A program made the translations under genes and the position numbers. Positions 17,602-27,070 of a stretch of DNA of 64,000 nt are shown in pieces. Within the stretch, counting starts at the first letter, position 1. Each line of letters starts with the position of its first letter. The notes below the pieces were generated by a model. It was not told the origin of the DNA. It ran no database searches and was given only the letters and a program-made list of their open reading frames with translations. The DNA lies in assembly GCA_963804055.1 (NCBI GenBank), contig CAWDOU010000001.1:930001-994000 (forward strand), in the 5' to 3' direction. The stretch is from Bog-473 sp963804055. GTDB taxonomy: Bacteria > Actinomycetota > Acidimicrobiia > Acidimicrobiales > RAAP-2.

Positions 17602-18245
17602 GCCGAGGGTCGTTCCTCCACTTCGCGCCACATGACGTTTGTACTCGACCATTCTGGAGCCTGAGCGAATCGAGTGGAACTGGCGTAATCGCACGGATCC
17701 ATCCGAGCGCAACAATCTAGAAGGGCCGATTGGCGACAGGGCTGTCGTTAGGTTGCGGCTGTCCGATAGATGAAGCACCAGCAATCGGAGCCTCTTGGGC
17801 ATGCCACGCGGACGTCAGATCTGAACTCCGACTCTCTGCACAGTGGTTCGTTCAAGTGGAACCCGGTGTGGATGGACTTGTCGGGAGGACCCAGTAGATG
17901 TCGTTCGTGAGGGTGAGCACTTCGGCTGCCTTCAATGATCTGCAGGCAGCAAGAGTCGCCATCGAGCTACTCAACTGGGCAGCCCGTGGAGTAGAGAAAG
18001 GGACGCTCATCGTCGGGCGCCAGAGCTGCTGGTAGATGGGAACCCGTCACCGCGTCGGATCCGAACCTGCTCTCCCGGCTCAAACGGATAGAGCCGTCGA
18101 CCGGTTCGGAGATCGACTCAGAGGGGTGATGCAAACTTCGACGACAACCGCCGATTAACGCAGGAGAACGGTGTAAAAGTCCTGGTGGGGACCAGTGTCG
18201 ATAACCTCCAGGAGGATTCGGCCCTCGTTTAGAATCACGGCGCAC
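17602..18245. other. Intergenic stretch, lower GC, mostly empty
   Basis: About 640 bases between two unusual genes. Apart from one small candidate frame (17898-18035, listed separately) I see no gene, tRNA or clear terminator. An AGGAGG at 18209-18214 is not at a useful distance from any in-frame ATG. Confidence 0.55.
17898..18035 (+). CDS. Possible 45-residue small protein
   Basis: An ATG eight bases after a strong GGGAGGA ribosome site opens a 45-codon frame (begins MSFVRVSTSAAFNDLQAARV) ending at TAG. The middle could form an amphipathic helix. No family is recognised, and it could equally be a remnant of a longer gene in this lower-GC region. The ribosome site and spacing are the main support. 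Confidence 0.3.
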   Translation: MSFVRVSTSAAFNDLQAARVAIELLNWAARGVEKGTLIVGRQSCW

Positions 18246-19925
18246 ATGGATGAGCAGCGAACGATCAGCGAGAGCATCCCTGAGGATCTGCCGGGGTTTG
18301 AGGACCCACATCATCGTCGGCACCGACAAGGCGCAGGCTCATATTTCTCGATCTCATATGTGAAGGAACACTGGCTTTTCCTTCTCTGTGTATCGGTGCT
18401 CGCCTGCCAATTCCTTCTCCTTGTTTCGTGGAGCGTGATCCTCTACCGCCGATTTGACCTCGGCCTTGACTTCGGAACGTACTTTCAAGCGGTCTCTCAA
18501 ATCGCTCACGGCCATGTGAACCCGTACGACACGATCAATGACACGTCGTTCTTGCGCAATCACTTCGAGCTCATCGTGTGGCCACTGTCGTTGTCTCAGC
18601 TGATCGACCCGAGTCCATATCCGATGCTTTTGATTCAAGACGTCGCAATAGTCGCTGCGGAAGGAGTGGCGCTCCTCTGGGTATCCGACATTCACGCCCG
18701 ACGGGGCTTGGGTGACGGTATTCCGCGATGGGTTGGAGTCTCTCTGGTGCTCCTCTTATTGATCCTGAATCCTTGGACTTACAAGACAGCGATCACCGAT
18801 TTCCACGCGGAAACGATCGCAACTTTGTTCACCGTCCTTGCCGCGAGGGACCTTTACAACGAGCGAACACGGCGGGCGTCCATATGGTTTGTCCTGCTTC
18901 TCATGTGCGGAGACGTCGGCGGGATATACATGGTGGGGTTGGCCATTGGTCTTGTGCTGGCAAGACCCCGCGCTTGGAAGATCGCCATAGCGTGGATCTC
19001 TATTGGAATCGCGTGGGTTGTCGCCATCTCATATGGTGGTTTCAACAACGGATCCCTTCTGTACGACTATCACACACTCACGGGCAAGACGGGTGCCGCT
19101 GCCTACACGATCACCCTGGCCGACATCATCGAACAGACCCTTCTGCATCCGGATCGCTTGTGGCACCTCGTTGTCCAGCGTTGGTCCATCGTTCTCCAGA
19201 ACATTGCGCCGACCGGCATCATCGGGATCTTTTCGAGATGGGTGATCGGCTTGTTTCTGCTTGTGGTCTTGACTTCAATTGGTCAAGACTACGCCGCCTT
19301 CATAGAGCCTGGTTTCCAGAACATCGTGTTGTACGTGATGCTCCCGGTCGGAACGCTTCTCGTTCTAGATGGCATCGTACGGAAGCTGAGTGCAACGCGA
19401 ATGCGCGCGATCGCTCGTCATTCAGCAGCCCGATTTTCAGCGGCCACACCCCGAATGTGGGCAGCCGGAGCACTGATCGCCGCCTTGTGTGTCTCGTGTC
19501 TCGTGTATGCGTCCGAGCAAATTCCAACCGTGTTTGCGGGGCCGCCGGATACCCAGGTCGGAACGAGATCAGTTTTGACGGGCGTCCTGGAGCAAACTCC
19601 AGCAGGGGCCGAGGTCGTGGTATCCAGTGGGATTCTCGGGAGATTTGCCGGACGTCGCAGCGTCTACTCCTTGTCGCAGCCCTCTCGAGGCACGTCAGTT
19701 CCCATCGTCGAAAAACAAGTGGTATTCGTCTTCGTCCCCGAGCTTTCATATGGTGAATCTGCCTCGGCGATCCAAACGGAGACGCAATTCGTGAACGCCA
19801 CGCTTCATGCGAAAACGTTGTCCGATGGGGATGGCGTCTGGGCATATCTATGGTCCGTTCCAAGGAATGTCACAGGGGTCGCCTGGTGGCCCGTGCCCGC
19901 CGAGGTCACCAGTGCCGGCCAATAG
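18246..19925 (+). CDS. DUF2079-type multi-pass membrane protein
   Basis: 559 residues with about nine to ten hydrophobic segments. The DUF2079 pattern is visible: an early FDLGLDFGTYFQAVSQIAHG, then HFELIVWPLSLSQLIDPSPYPMLLIQ split by polar residues, and FHAET after the fifth segment. Members are predicted membrane proteins related to lipid-linked glycosyltransferases; their reaction is not established. Base use is strikingly less GC-rich than the core (bases 18361-18420 are 31/60 G+C), with many A/T third positions, a sign of transfer. ATG 18246 is chosen; a GTG at 18195 is the alternative. Confidence 0.8.
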   Translation: MDEQRTISESIPEDLPGFEDPHHRRHRQGAGSYFSISYVKEHWLFLLCVSVLACQFLLLVSWSVILYRRFDLGLDFGTYFQAVSQIAHGHVNPYDTINDTSFLRNHFELIVWPLSLSQLIDPSPYPMLLIQDVAIVAAEGVALLWVSDIHARRGLGDGIPRWVGVSLVLLLLILNPWTYKTAITDFHAETIATLFTVLAARDLYNERTRRASIWFVLLLMCGDVGGIYMVGLAIGLVLARPRAWKIAIAWISIGIAWVVAISYGGFNNGSLLYDYHTLTGKTGAAAYTITLADIIEQTLLHPDRLWHLVVQRWSIVLQNIAPTGIIGIFSRWVIGLFLLVVLTSIGQDYAAFIEPGFQNIVLYVMLPVGTLLVLDGIVRKLSATRMRAIARHSAARFSAATPRMWAAGALIAALCVSCLVYASEQIPTVFAGPPDTQVGTRSVLTGVLEQTPAGAEVVVSSGILGRFAGRRSVYSLSQPSRGTSVPIVEKQVVFVFVPELSYGESASAIQTETQFVNATLHAKTLSDGDGVWAYLWSVPRNVTGVAWWPVPAEVTSAGQ

Positions 19926-20275
19926 GCCGCCCTTCGTTCCAGTGGAGTTGAGCTGAACCTTCGACGACCGGATTGTCTTGTCAGCCGTCGACATGGGCCG
20001 GACACTGACAGAGCCGTCGACAACGACCGTTTGGCAAGATGCGTCGTTCACTTCCGGGTGGCGTTGGTGAGACGGAGAGTGTGACGGCTGGCCCTGCATG
20101 GATGTGTCCGGCAACGGCGAGCACGACCCCTTCGGAGCGGGCACGGTCGGCGCGAAGCACCGGAAACTGTGCCGGCTTTACGTGCGAGCACTCCATCTGG
20201 CTTCGTCGGCGCATTCTTCCGCCGCATCTCGTGCGAGAGGGCTAGAACCCTCAAGAAGGAAGTGACTCGAGCCGG
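19926..20275. other. Intergenic stretch between convergent genes
   Basis: About 350 bases separating the DUF2079 gene and the leftward GH43 gene, both of which end here. A short inverted repeat GTGAC/GTCAC lies near 20262-20280, next to the GH43 stop. Nothing else is recognised. Confidence 0.5.
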
Positions 20276-21907
20276 TCACTCTTGTCGTAAGCGGCTGACG
20301 AGCACACGGCGTAGGTCAGTGAGGGCGTGGGAGAGTTGTGTCGGACAGAGGTATTCGGCTGCGAACTCGCCCACGATGTAGGACTGGAAGGCCGAGAGGT
20401 GGCGCCCCCCGAGGGAGTCAGCGATGGCGCTGACACCTTCCTGGTGAGCGAAGTCGGTACACGCCAGCCGGCCGTCGCTGAGTTCCGCCGCAGTGGTCAC
20501 GCCCGAGAAGGTTCCCGGGACGATGGAGACCATGTGGAGGTAGGCGGCTTGAGTTTGTGAGGGCAGATCCGGGTCGTCGTAATAGAGAGCCTCCACGGCC
20601 AGCGCCGCCGCCGGCGCCCGGGGTGCCACGCTCGGGAGCCCCTTCTTCGGGAACACCATCAGGTCGACGTAGAGGCGCCGTTCGGCGTAGTCGCCCGACT
20701 GACCCGGCACCAGGCCGTGGTGGACCATCCAGACGAGCCCCCCGCCGGCCACGAAGAACTCCGATCCGCCGTAACCCTGGCCGTTGGCCTGGTTCGTGCT
20801 GGTGTGCCAGGCCCGGTCGAGGGGCTTCGTGCACGGACCCGTGACCGAGGCGCACCTGGCGATGCCGATGCTGTAGTTCGGCGTACCCCACAGGTTGGCG
20901 GAATAGAACAGCCAGAACGTGTTGCCCGACTGCACCATGGACGGCGCCTCGACCAGCCCGCCTTCCCAGGCCTGCGTGGCACCGATCAGCTCGTGCGGCG
21001 GCCCGACCGTCGAGAGGCCGTCCGCCGAGAGCTGCTGTGAGTAGATGTGCGTCGGCAGGTTGCAGCAGTCGCCGTCGGCCTTCCACAACAGCCACGGGGT
21101 GCCGTTCGTGGCGACGAAGATGCTCGGGTCGATCGCGCCGCCCTGTGCCGTCGGGCAGATGAACGCGCTGCTCGAGTCGTCCACGAACGGCCCGGAGGGG
21201 CTGGTGCTGATGGCCCGCGAGATGCACATGGCGGTGTTGGCCCCGTGCGTCGTGGTCACGCACCCCGGATCAGTCACCTTGGCCAGGCAGTCCAGCGGCT
21301 GGGCGGCTGGCGTCGAGTAGTACATCACGAACGTCCCGTCCGGGCGCTCCCAGACCGACGGCGCCCATTGGAATCCGGCCACGGTCCACGCCGGCACCGT
21401 CGGCAGCGCGTCGCCCAGGTAGTGGCCGGCGAAGCCCGTGTCGCGCGTGATGGCGATAACGGGGATGTGGGCCGCCGGCGCAGAGGCCGATGTGGTCGTG
21501 CTCGTGGCATAGGCGTAGACGGAGTCGCCGTCGACGAGGGCGTAAGGGTCGGCGAAGTCGCCGTTGAAGATCGGAAGGCCGTTGAGCAGGCCGTTCAGCA
21601 CGCTGAGCTGCACGCCGTTGGACACGGAGGGGTTGGCCCCGACCGGTCCCCCCGTCGCCTGGTGGCCCGGAGTGACGTAGGGCTGGCCGGTCCGGACGAC
21701 GGGCGCCAGGGGACCCGTGTTGGGCGGGCGGGTCGTGGTGGTGGTCGTCCCGGCGCCGGCTGGGGCCGGCGTGGCGGTGCCTGTCGCCAGGGCCCCCCCG
21801 GCCACGCAGAGCACCGCGACGAGGAGGGCGCTGCGAACGAGGTGCGGGCGGATGCGGCGTACGGCGGAACGTGGCCGCAGGCGGCCGGTCACCGTCGGGC
21901 TCCGCAC
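20276..21907 (-). CDS. Secreted glycoside hydrolase family 43-like protein
   Basis: Five-bladed beta-propeller glycosidase (arabinanase/xylosidase type). 543 residues: basic N-terminus, hydrophobic signal (SALLVAVLCVAGGALATGTA), a threonine-rich linker, then the GH43 fold. The three acidic residues are in place: Asp in GDFADPYAL (general base), Asp in AIDPSIFV (pKa modulator) and Glu in GLVEAPSMV (general acid). An unassigned C-terminal segment of about 130 residues follows. The GTG at 21907 is the best available start; the exact start is uncertain. Substrate is probably an arabinose- or xylose-containing plant polysaccharide, by family. Confidence 0.85.
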   Translation of the reverse strand: MRSPTVTGRLRPRSAVRRIRPHLVRSALLVAVLCVAGGALATGTATPAPAGAGTTTTTTRPPNTGPLAPVVRTGQPYVTPGHQATGGPVGANPSVSNGVQLSVLNGLLNGLPIFNGDFADPYALVDGDSVYAYATSTTTSASAPAAHIPVIAITRDTGFAGHYLGDALPTVPAWTVAGFQWAPSVWERPDGTFVMYYSTPAAQPLDCLAKVTDPGCVTTTHGANTAMCISRAISTSPSGPFVDDSSSAFICPTAQGGAIDPSIFVATNGTPWLLWKADGDCCNLPTHIYSQQLSADGLSTVGPPHELIGATQAWEGGLVEAPSMVQSGNTFWLFYSANLWGTPNYSIGIARCASVTGPCTKPLDRAWHTSTNQANGQGYGGSEFFVAGGGLVWMVHHGLVPGQSGDYAERRLYVDLMVFPKKGLPSVAPRAPAAALAVEALYYDDPDLPSQTQAAYLHMVSIVPGTFSGVTTAAELSDGRLACTDFAHQEGVSAIADSLGGRHLSAFQSYIVGEFAAEYLCPTQLSHALTDLRRVLVSRLRQE

Positions 21908-21999
21908 CGCGCCATTGTGGCCCACTCCGGGGTCGCCGATGCGTTCAAGCCGAGTTCGGGCCGGGTTCAGGCAGGGGTCACGGTGCGGTCGGCCGAGTG

Positions 22000-24684
22000 T
22001 CAGCCGGACTTGGTCATGAGCATGAGCGCCGCGCCCTCGGAGTCCGGGATCTCCTTGATCGGCGCGAACTCGAGCTTGGCGCCGCCCAGGATCCACTCCT
22101 GCAGGTCGTCGGCCTTCTGCGGCTTGGACAGGTAGTAGCCCTGAATGAAGTCGCACTCGGCCTCGGCCAGCATGGCGCACGTCAACTCGTCCTCGGCCCC
22201 CTCGGCAATGACGTAGAGCCCGAGCGAGTGCGCCATCTGAATGGACGAGCGCACAATGATGCGGTTGCTCTCCTCGCTCGGCAGGTTGGTCACGAAGGAG
22301 CGGTCGATCTTGAGCTCGTTGACCGGGAGCTTGTGCAGGTACTGCAGCGACGAATAGCCCGTCCCGTAGTCGTCGATGCCGAGCTTGATGCCCTTTTCGG
22401 CCAGCGCGTAGAGCACCGTGGTGGCCGCACCGAGGTCGGCCATGATCTCGGTCTCGGTCACCTCGAGCGTGAGGAGGTGGGCCGGGATGTCGAACTCGCG
22501 CAGGCACGCCTCCACCCGCTCGACCAGGTTGATGTCGGCGAACTCCCGCCCGGATACGTTCACCGCCAACCCGATGTTGACGCCGGCGTCGCGCCAGCGG
22601 GCCAGCTGGGCGCAGCCTTCGTGCAGGACGAAGTCGGTGATCTGGGGGATCAGGCCCATCTGCTCGGCGATCCCGATGAACTCCTCCGGCGGGATGAACC
22701 CCTGCACCGGGTGGTTCCAGCGGCACAGCGCCTCGACGTAGGCGATCTCGCGGCTCTGGACGTCCCCGATCGGCTGGTACATCAGGCTGAGCTCGGTCCC
22801 GGTCTCGAGGGCGTGCGTCAGGAGGCCGCCGAGCATGAGCAGGCGCTGCATGCTCTGGTCGTACTCCACCGAGTACATCTCCACCGTGCTCCGGCGCTCC
22901 TTGGCCACGTACATGGCGATGTCCGCCCGCTGCAGCAGCAGGGCCACGTCGTCGCCGTGCTCGGGTGCCATGGCGATGCCGGCGCTGGCGGTCACGGCCA
23001 GGGTGAGGCCGTCCATCTTGATCGGGCGCTGCATCTCGACGTTGAGGTCGTGGACGATCTCGATGGCGCGCTCGGGATCGGTCACGTCGGAGATGACGAG
23101 GGCGAACTCGTCGCCACCGAGGCGGGCCACCGTGGCGCGGCCGGAGACGGCGCGCAGCAGGCGCTCGGCGATTTCGCACAGGAGGCGGTCGCCGATGGCG
23201 TGACCGAGCGTGTCGTTCACGTCCTTGAAGCGGTCGATGTCCAGCAGCACAATGGCGACCCCGCTGCTCTCGCTCAGCGCAGCAGCACCACGGCTCAAGA
23301 AGAGCATCCGGTTGGGCAGCCCGGTCAGCATGTCGTGGGTCGCCTGGTGCGACTTGGAGTCGACCTCGTAGCGCAGCTCCTCGACCAGGCGGGCCCGCTC
23401 CAGGCTGGTGCTGGCGTGGGCGACGAGCGTCTCGAAGAGGATGAGGTCGTCGTCGTCGAAGCTGTCCAGCTCCTCGTCCCGGTCGATGGCGATGATGGCG
23501 CCGATCGTGGTGTGGCGGTTCGTCAGGGGAGCGACGAGGGCCTCGTGGTACTCGCCGATGACCGGGTCCACGCTGACCGCGCCGTCCTCGGCGCTCGAGC
23601 TGTGGAGCGACGCCTGGCCGGTGGTGATCGTCCGGGTGACGATGGAGGATTCGCTCAGGACGATCGATTCGATGCCCGACGCCCCGCTGCCGTCGAAGGT
23701 GATCCGGCGGGGGATGCCCGACGGCTCGGCGAGGATGAGCTCGGCCCGGCGGGCCCGCATGACCGTGCAGACCTTCTGCAGGACGTCGACGCTCATGGAC
23801 GACGGTTCCAGGCTCGCCGTTCCCATCGCGCGACTGAAGTCGTAGAGATGCTCCAGGGCCGAGAAGCGAAGGGAGAGGCTGGTGTACCCCCTGTAGGCCA
23901 CGATGATGAGCGCAGCCACCAGGAGAAGGGGCAGTGTCGCCCACGGGTCGAACCACGCGGCGTCGAGGAACACGACGGCGAGGCACATGCTCGCCGCGGT
24001 CAGCATGGCCTGGAAAGCCACGTAGACGATCGGGCTGCGCTTCCTCTCGGTCTGGCCGGCCAGGAGGGTGACCACGCGCATGGAGAGCGCCGTGACGAAC
24101 TGGTACGAGATCATGGCTGCCACAGCGACGGCCCAGCCGACGAGGCTGACCGGACGATGTGCCCCCAGAAGCTCGCGGTAGACGACCGCGGCGATGGCGG
24201 TGGCCAGCGCCGTGCCGGCGACGTTGAAGGTCACCTTCATGGGTGCCTGGCGGCGCAGGACGCCGAAGACGAGGAGCACCGCGGCCGAGACGCTCAGCAC
24301 GAGCAGGCCGGGAGAGAGGAAGACCAATCCGAGGAGGAGGACCGCGTCCTCCAGGACGACTCCGGTGGAGTTCCCGCGGTAGTGCAACGACACGGGCATC
24401 GCGTCGGCGAGTGCCCAGAGCACGCAGATGATGCTGAACATCGCGCCCTGGGGAAGGATCTCGCGGGCGGGACCGAGTCCCTCGAGTGGGCCGATCAGGC
24501 AGAGGGCGGCGCCGGCGAGCGCCAACGAGACGGAGAAGGCGTAGATGGCGGCCTTGGTCTGCCAGGCCGGCCGCTCCTCCTTCTCGGTCGGCGTGCCTGC
24601 CTCGGGGTCGATGGGGAGTGCAGCGGGGACGGGAAGCGACCCAGGCTTGACGGACCCGTCTTCGAGAACATTCGTCGCTTCCAT
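22000..24684 (-). CDS. Membrane-bound GGDEF-EAL protein (c-di-GMP synthase/phosphodiesterase)
   Basis: 894 residues from ATG 24684 (a GTG at 24738 would add 18). An N-terminal membrane sensor of about seven hydrophobic segments (to ~290), a GAF-like domain (~310-460), a GGDEF domain with intact ARLGGDEFALVIS, and an EAL domain with VEALCRWNHP, ETEIM and DDYGTGYSSLQYLHKLPVNELKID. Both signature motifs are complete, so either activity is possible; which one dominates cannot be told. One of three c-di-GMP-related genes in the window. Confidence 0.92.
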   Translation of the reverse strand: MEATNVLEDGSVKPGSLPVPAALPIDPEAGTPTEKEERPAWQTKAAIYAFSVSLALAGAALCLIGPLEGLGPAREILPQGAMFSIICVLWALADAMPVSLHYRGNSTGVVLEDAVLLLGLVFLSPGLLVLSVSAAVLLVFGVLRRQAPMKVTFNVAGTALATAIAAVVYRELLGAHRPVSLVGWAVAVAAMISYQFVTALSMRVVTLLAGQTERKRSPIVYVAFQAMLTAASMCLAVVFLDAAWFDPWATLPLLLVAALIIVAYRGYTSLSLRFSALEHLYDFSRAMGTASLEPSSMSVDVLQKVCTVMRARRAELILAEPSGIPRRITFDGSGASGIESIVLSESSIVTRTITTGQASLHSSSAEDGAVSVDPVIGEYHEALVAPLTNRHTTIGAIIAIDRDEELDSFDDDDLILFETLVAHASTSLERARLVEELRYEVDSKSHQATHDMLTGLPNRMLFLSRGAAALSESSGVAIVLLDIDRFKDVNDTLGHAIGDRLLCEIAERLLRAVSGRATVARLGGDEFALVISDVTDPERAIEIVHDLNVEMQRPIKMDGLTLAVTASAGIAMAPEHGDDVALLLQRADIAMYVAKERRSTVEMYSVEYDQSMQRLLMLGGLLTHALETGTELSLMYQPIGDVQSREIAYVEALCRWNHPVQGFIPPEEFIGIAEQMGLIPQITDFVLHEGCAQLARWRDAGVNIGLAVNVSGREFADINLVERVEACLREFDIPAHLLTLEVTETEIMADLGAATTVLYALAEKGIKLGIDDYGTGYSSLQYLHKLPVNELKIDRSFVTNLPSEESNRIIVRSSIQMAHSLGLYVIAEGAEDELTCAMLAEAECDFIQGYYLSKPQKADDLQEWILGGAKLEFAPIKEIPDSEGAALMLMTKSG

Positions 24685-24940
24685 TGAGTCCACCGACTTT
24701 GCGTACGGCGTGATGGCCCTGGCGCCATCCGCGAACACGGTGGAAATATCGGCGGAATCTGTTCAAGACTTGAGATAGGCCCGTGCCTGAGAGGCCGGGT
24801 CGCTGCGTGCCTGGGCGTCGCGCCCCGTCAATTGGGCGCCAGAGGCTTCGGATCGCTGCTCTTTCGGGGTCAGACGACGAAATCCGGCGCGAGCAGGCCG
24901 TGGCCGTGCACCGGGCCGGGACCGGGCAGTCGAGCGGGGG

Positions 24941-26173
24941 CTATGCGGATTGCGCCTTGGCCTCGCGGAGGCTGTGGATGAGGGGCCGGGCCAGGGCCAA
25001 CGCCACGACACACTGCAGGATCCCCGCCAGCACCAGAGGCAACCGGAGGCCGGCGAGTGCGGCCAGGGCTCCAGCCAGGAGGGCGCCGATGGGGGCGGCG
25101 CCCCAGACGATCCCGCGCGAGGCCGCGCCGACCCGCCCCATCACTTCGGGAGGAGTGACCCGCTGGCGGAGGGCGTTCGCCACGACGGCGCCGATGCCGA
25201 CGGCGAAGCAGACCAGCGCGTAGGCGGGGCCGGCCAGCTGCCAGCCCTGTGCCGCCGCCATGATCAGATAGCCGAGGCCCGACGCGATGGCGACACCGAT
25301 CAGCGTCGGGGCGCTGGCGAATCGCCTCACCATCCGGTTCGCCGAGAGGCTGCCGAGCAGGCTCCCGGCCGCACCCACCGCGAGGAAGACGCCGTAGACG
25401 CCCTCCCGGACGCCCCATTTCGTCGTGGCCAGCAGGACGAGGACGCCTGACTCCATCCCTTGCAGGCCGGACAGGCAGGCCACCATCAGGATGAGAATGC
25501 GCAGGCGTCTGTCCTGCCACAGGAACCGCACCCCCTCCCAGATGGAGGGCGGAGAATCCTCGGACCTGGGCGCCTTCGAGCGGAAGCCGACCAGGGGGAG
25601 ACAGGACGCGGCCAACGCGATCGCGTCGGCGAAGAACGGGATTGCCTTGTTCATGGCAAAGAGCCAGGTTCCGACGACGGGTCCTGCCAGGTTCTCGGTG
25701 GCCTCCTCGGTGGCCACCAGCACGCCGTTGCTGTATTCGAGCGCGTCGGATGGCACGAGGTCGGGTACCACGGCCTGCAGCGAGGAGTAGTAGATCGCCC
25801 TTCCGCCGGCGTTGACGAGGACGACGATGATGAGGAGCGCCAGCGTGATCCGGTCGCTCAGAATCAGGAACGCCCCGGCGGCGATCGCCGCCGCTCGGAT
25901 GACGTTGGTGACGGCCATCAGTGGGCCTCGTGCGAATCTGTCGGCGAAGGCACCGGCGGGGAGCGCCAACAAGAGCCACGGAAGACTGTCCGACGCCACC
26001 ACGGCGGAGACGGCGAATGGGTGGGGGTCGACGGCCACGGCGAGGAGCGGAACCGCCCCTGTCGTCATCCCGTCGCCGGAGCTCGCCGTCGCGAAGCCAA
26101 CCCAGAGGCGGGTGAACGGACGACCGAGCTTCTTCCTCCGGATGCGGTGCTTGGCCCGTTTCCGGACGCTCAC
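24941..26173 (-). CDS. MFS transporter (EntS/MFS_3-like exporter)
   Basis: 410 residues with about eleven to twelve hydrophobic segments after a strongly basic N-terminus. The PAGAFADRFARGPLM loop between segments 2 and 3 and the ASRGIVWGAAPIGALLAGAL stretch near the end are typical of the enterobactin-exporter-like branch of the major facilitator superfamily. A drug or siderophore exporter by family; the neighbours give no substrate clue. Confidence 0.88.
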   Translation of the reverse strand: MSVRKRAKHRIRRKKLGRPFTRLWVGFATASSGDGMTTGAVPLLAVAVDPHPFAVSAVVASDSLPWLLLALPAGAFADRFARGPLMAVTNVIRAAAIAAGAFLILSDRITLALLIIVVLVNAGGRAIYYSSLQAVVPDLVPSDALEYSNGVLVATEEATENLAGPVVGTWLFAMNKAIPFFADAIALAASCLPLVGFRSKAPRSEDSPPSIWEGVRFLWQDRRLRILILMVACLSGLQGMESGVLVLLATTKWGVREGVYGVFLAVGAAGSLLGSLSANRMVRRFASAPTLIGVAIASGLGYLIMAAAQGWQLAGPAYALVCFAVGIGAVVANALRQRVTPPEVMGRVGAASRGIVWGAAPIGALLAGALAALAGLRLPLVLAGILQCVVALALARPLIHSLREAKAQSA

Positions 26174-27070
26174 GGACCCTGCCGGGGAGCCCTGCTGGAC
26201 GGATTTTTAGGCCCTCGCATGGGTGCCGGCTTGTTCCCCTCTGGTTCCTGGCGCGACAGCGGCGGGCGCCGCCTCAGCGTAAAACAAAAAAACGCTAAAG
26301 ACGGCGACCCGCCGTGTCGAAAGCAACAAGGCAACACCCCGTACCGACGTCGGGACGGGCGGTTACTTGTCTGGTTTGAGTGTGGTTAGAGCCACTTGCC
26401 TTCACAGGTCATCGTCCACCTCCCTTCGCCTCTCGGTACTAGCGAGGGGTGGGAGAGCGGAACCGTGCGACCGGAGCTCTCCTTCCCCGCGCACAAGTTT
26501 TGCCCAATTTGCAACCGGTTTGCAACCAGTCAAAACCCTGTCACCAGGTGAATTACGGCACTCGGTTGCTACGGGAGCGGTGTTTTAGCTTCGGAATTGG
26601 CGTCTGCAGGATCGCCGGCGGGCCACAACTTATCCACAAAATTCTTTTTGTCGGGACCCGATCCGGTGTCGAAAACGACCGTTCGGGATCGCCGGGGGCA
26701 CCGGGTTACATGCGTGTAATTTCATTCTTGGCGTTCGGTGCGTCCGGCCTGAGCGCCGACCGGCTCTCGGCGGCCGCGGCGGCGGTCGCTTCCCGCCGGG
26801 ATTCGGACCCGGCAATATCTGTCACGGCAGACGTCGTGCGGCGCGATCCGTCCCGAGGGGTGGGGCGCCCCGCCCCGCAGAACCGACCGACGACGCGCGG
26901 CGCCACACGGCGGTTGGTCGGGCGGGCCCTCCGGCACACCCGCGTTGGGCCGCGCAGCGTTCAGATTCATTTCATCTCGCCTTCGCGGCTCGTCCGAAGG
27001 CGCGTCACGAACCCTGGGTACCACCGCGTCGTCGCTTTGATGCGCGACGACTACGGAAAGGTGCCCACCC
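26174..27070. other. Long divergent intergenic region with an RNA-like hairpin
   Basis: About 900 bases between the leftward MFS gene and the rightward NHL gene, much of it less GC-rich than the genes. It contains a strong hairpin (26446-26488, listed separately), two close copies of TTGCAACC (26512-26527 region), an A-rich run at 26281-26296 and one match to the DnaA-box consensus TTATCCACA at 26630-26638. No coding frame is convincing. Confidence 0.55.
26446..26488 (+). ncRNA. Candidate structured RNA or terminator hairpin
   Basis: GGGGTGGGAGAGC (26446-26458) faces GCTCTCCTTCCCC (26476-26488): a 7-bp and a 4-bp helix separated by a T-T mismatch and a G-U pair, with a 17-base loop containing GGAACCGTGCGACC. 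A short T run (GTTTT) follows about 10 bases on. It lies about 580 bases before the NHL gene. It does not match a riboswitch class I know. Confidence 0.3.

Noticed and set aside
20276..24766. A single 1496-codon leftward protein joining GH43 and an upstream Arg-rich part
   Set aside because: The upstream two-thirds is the shadow of the GGDEF-EAL gene in another frame; the real GH43 begins with its own signal peptide near 21907.
26630..26638. Perfect DnaA-box match as a sign of a replication origin
   Set aside because: A single box with no dnaA/dnaN neighbours or box cluster; likely chance in an AT-richer gap.
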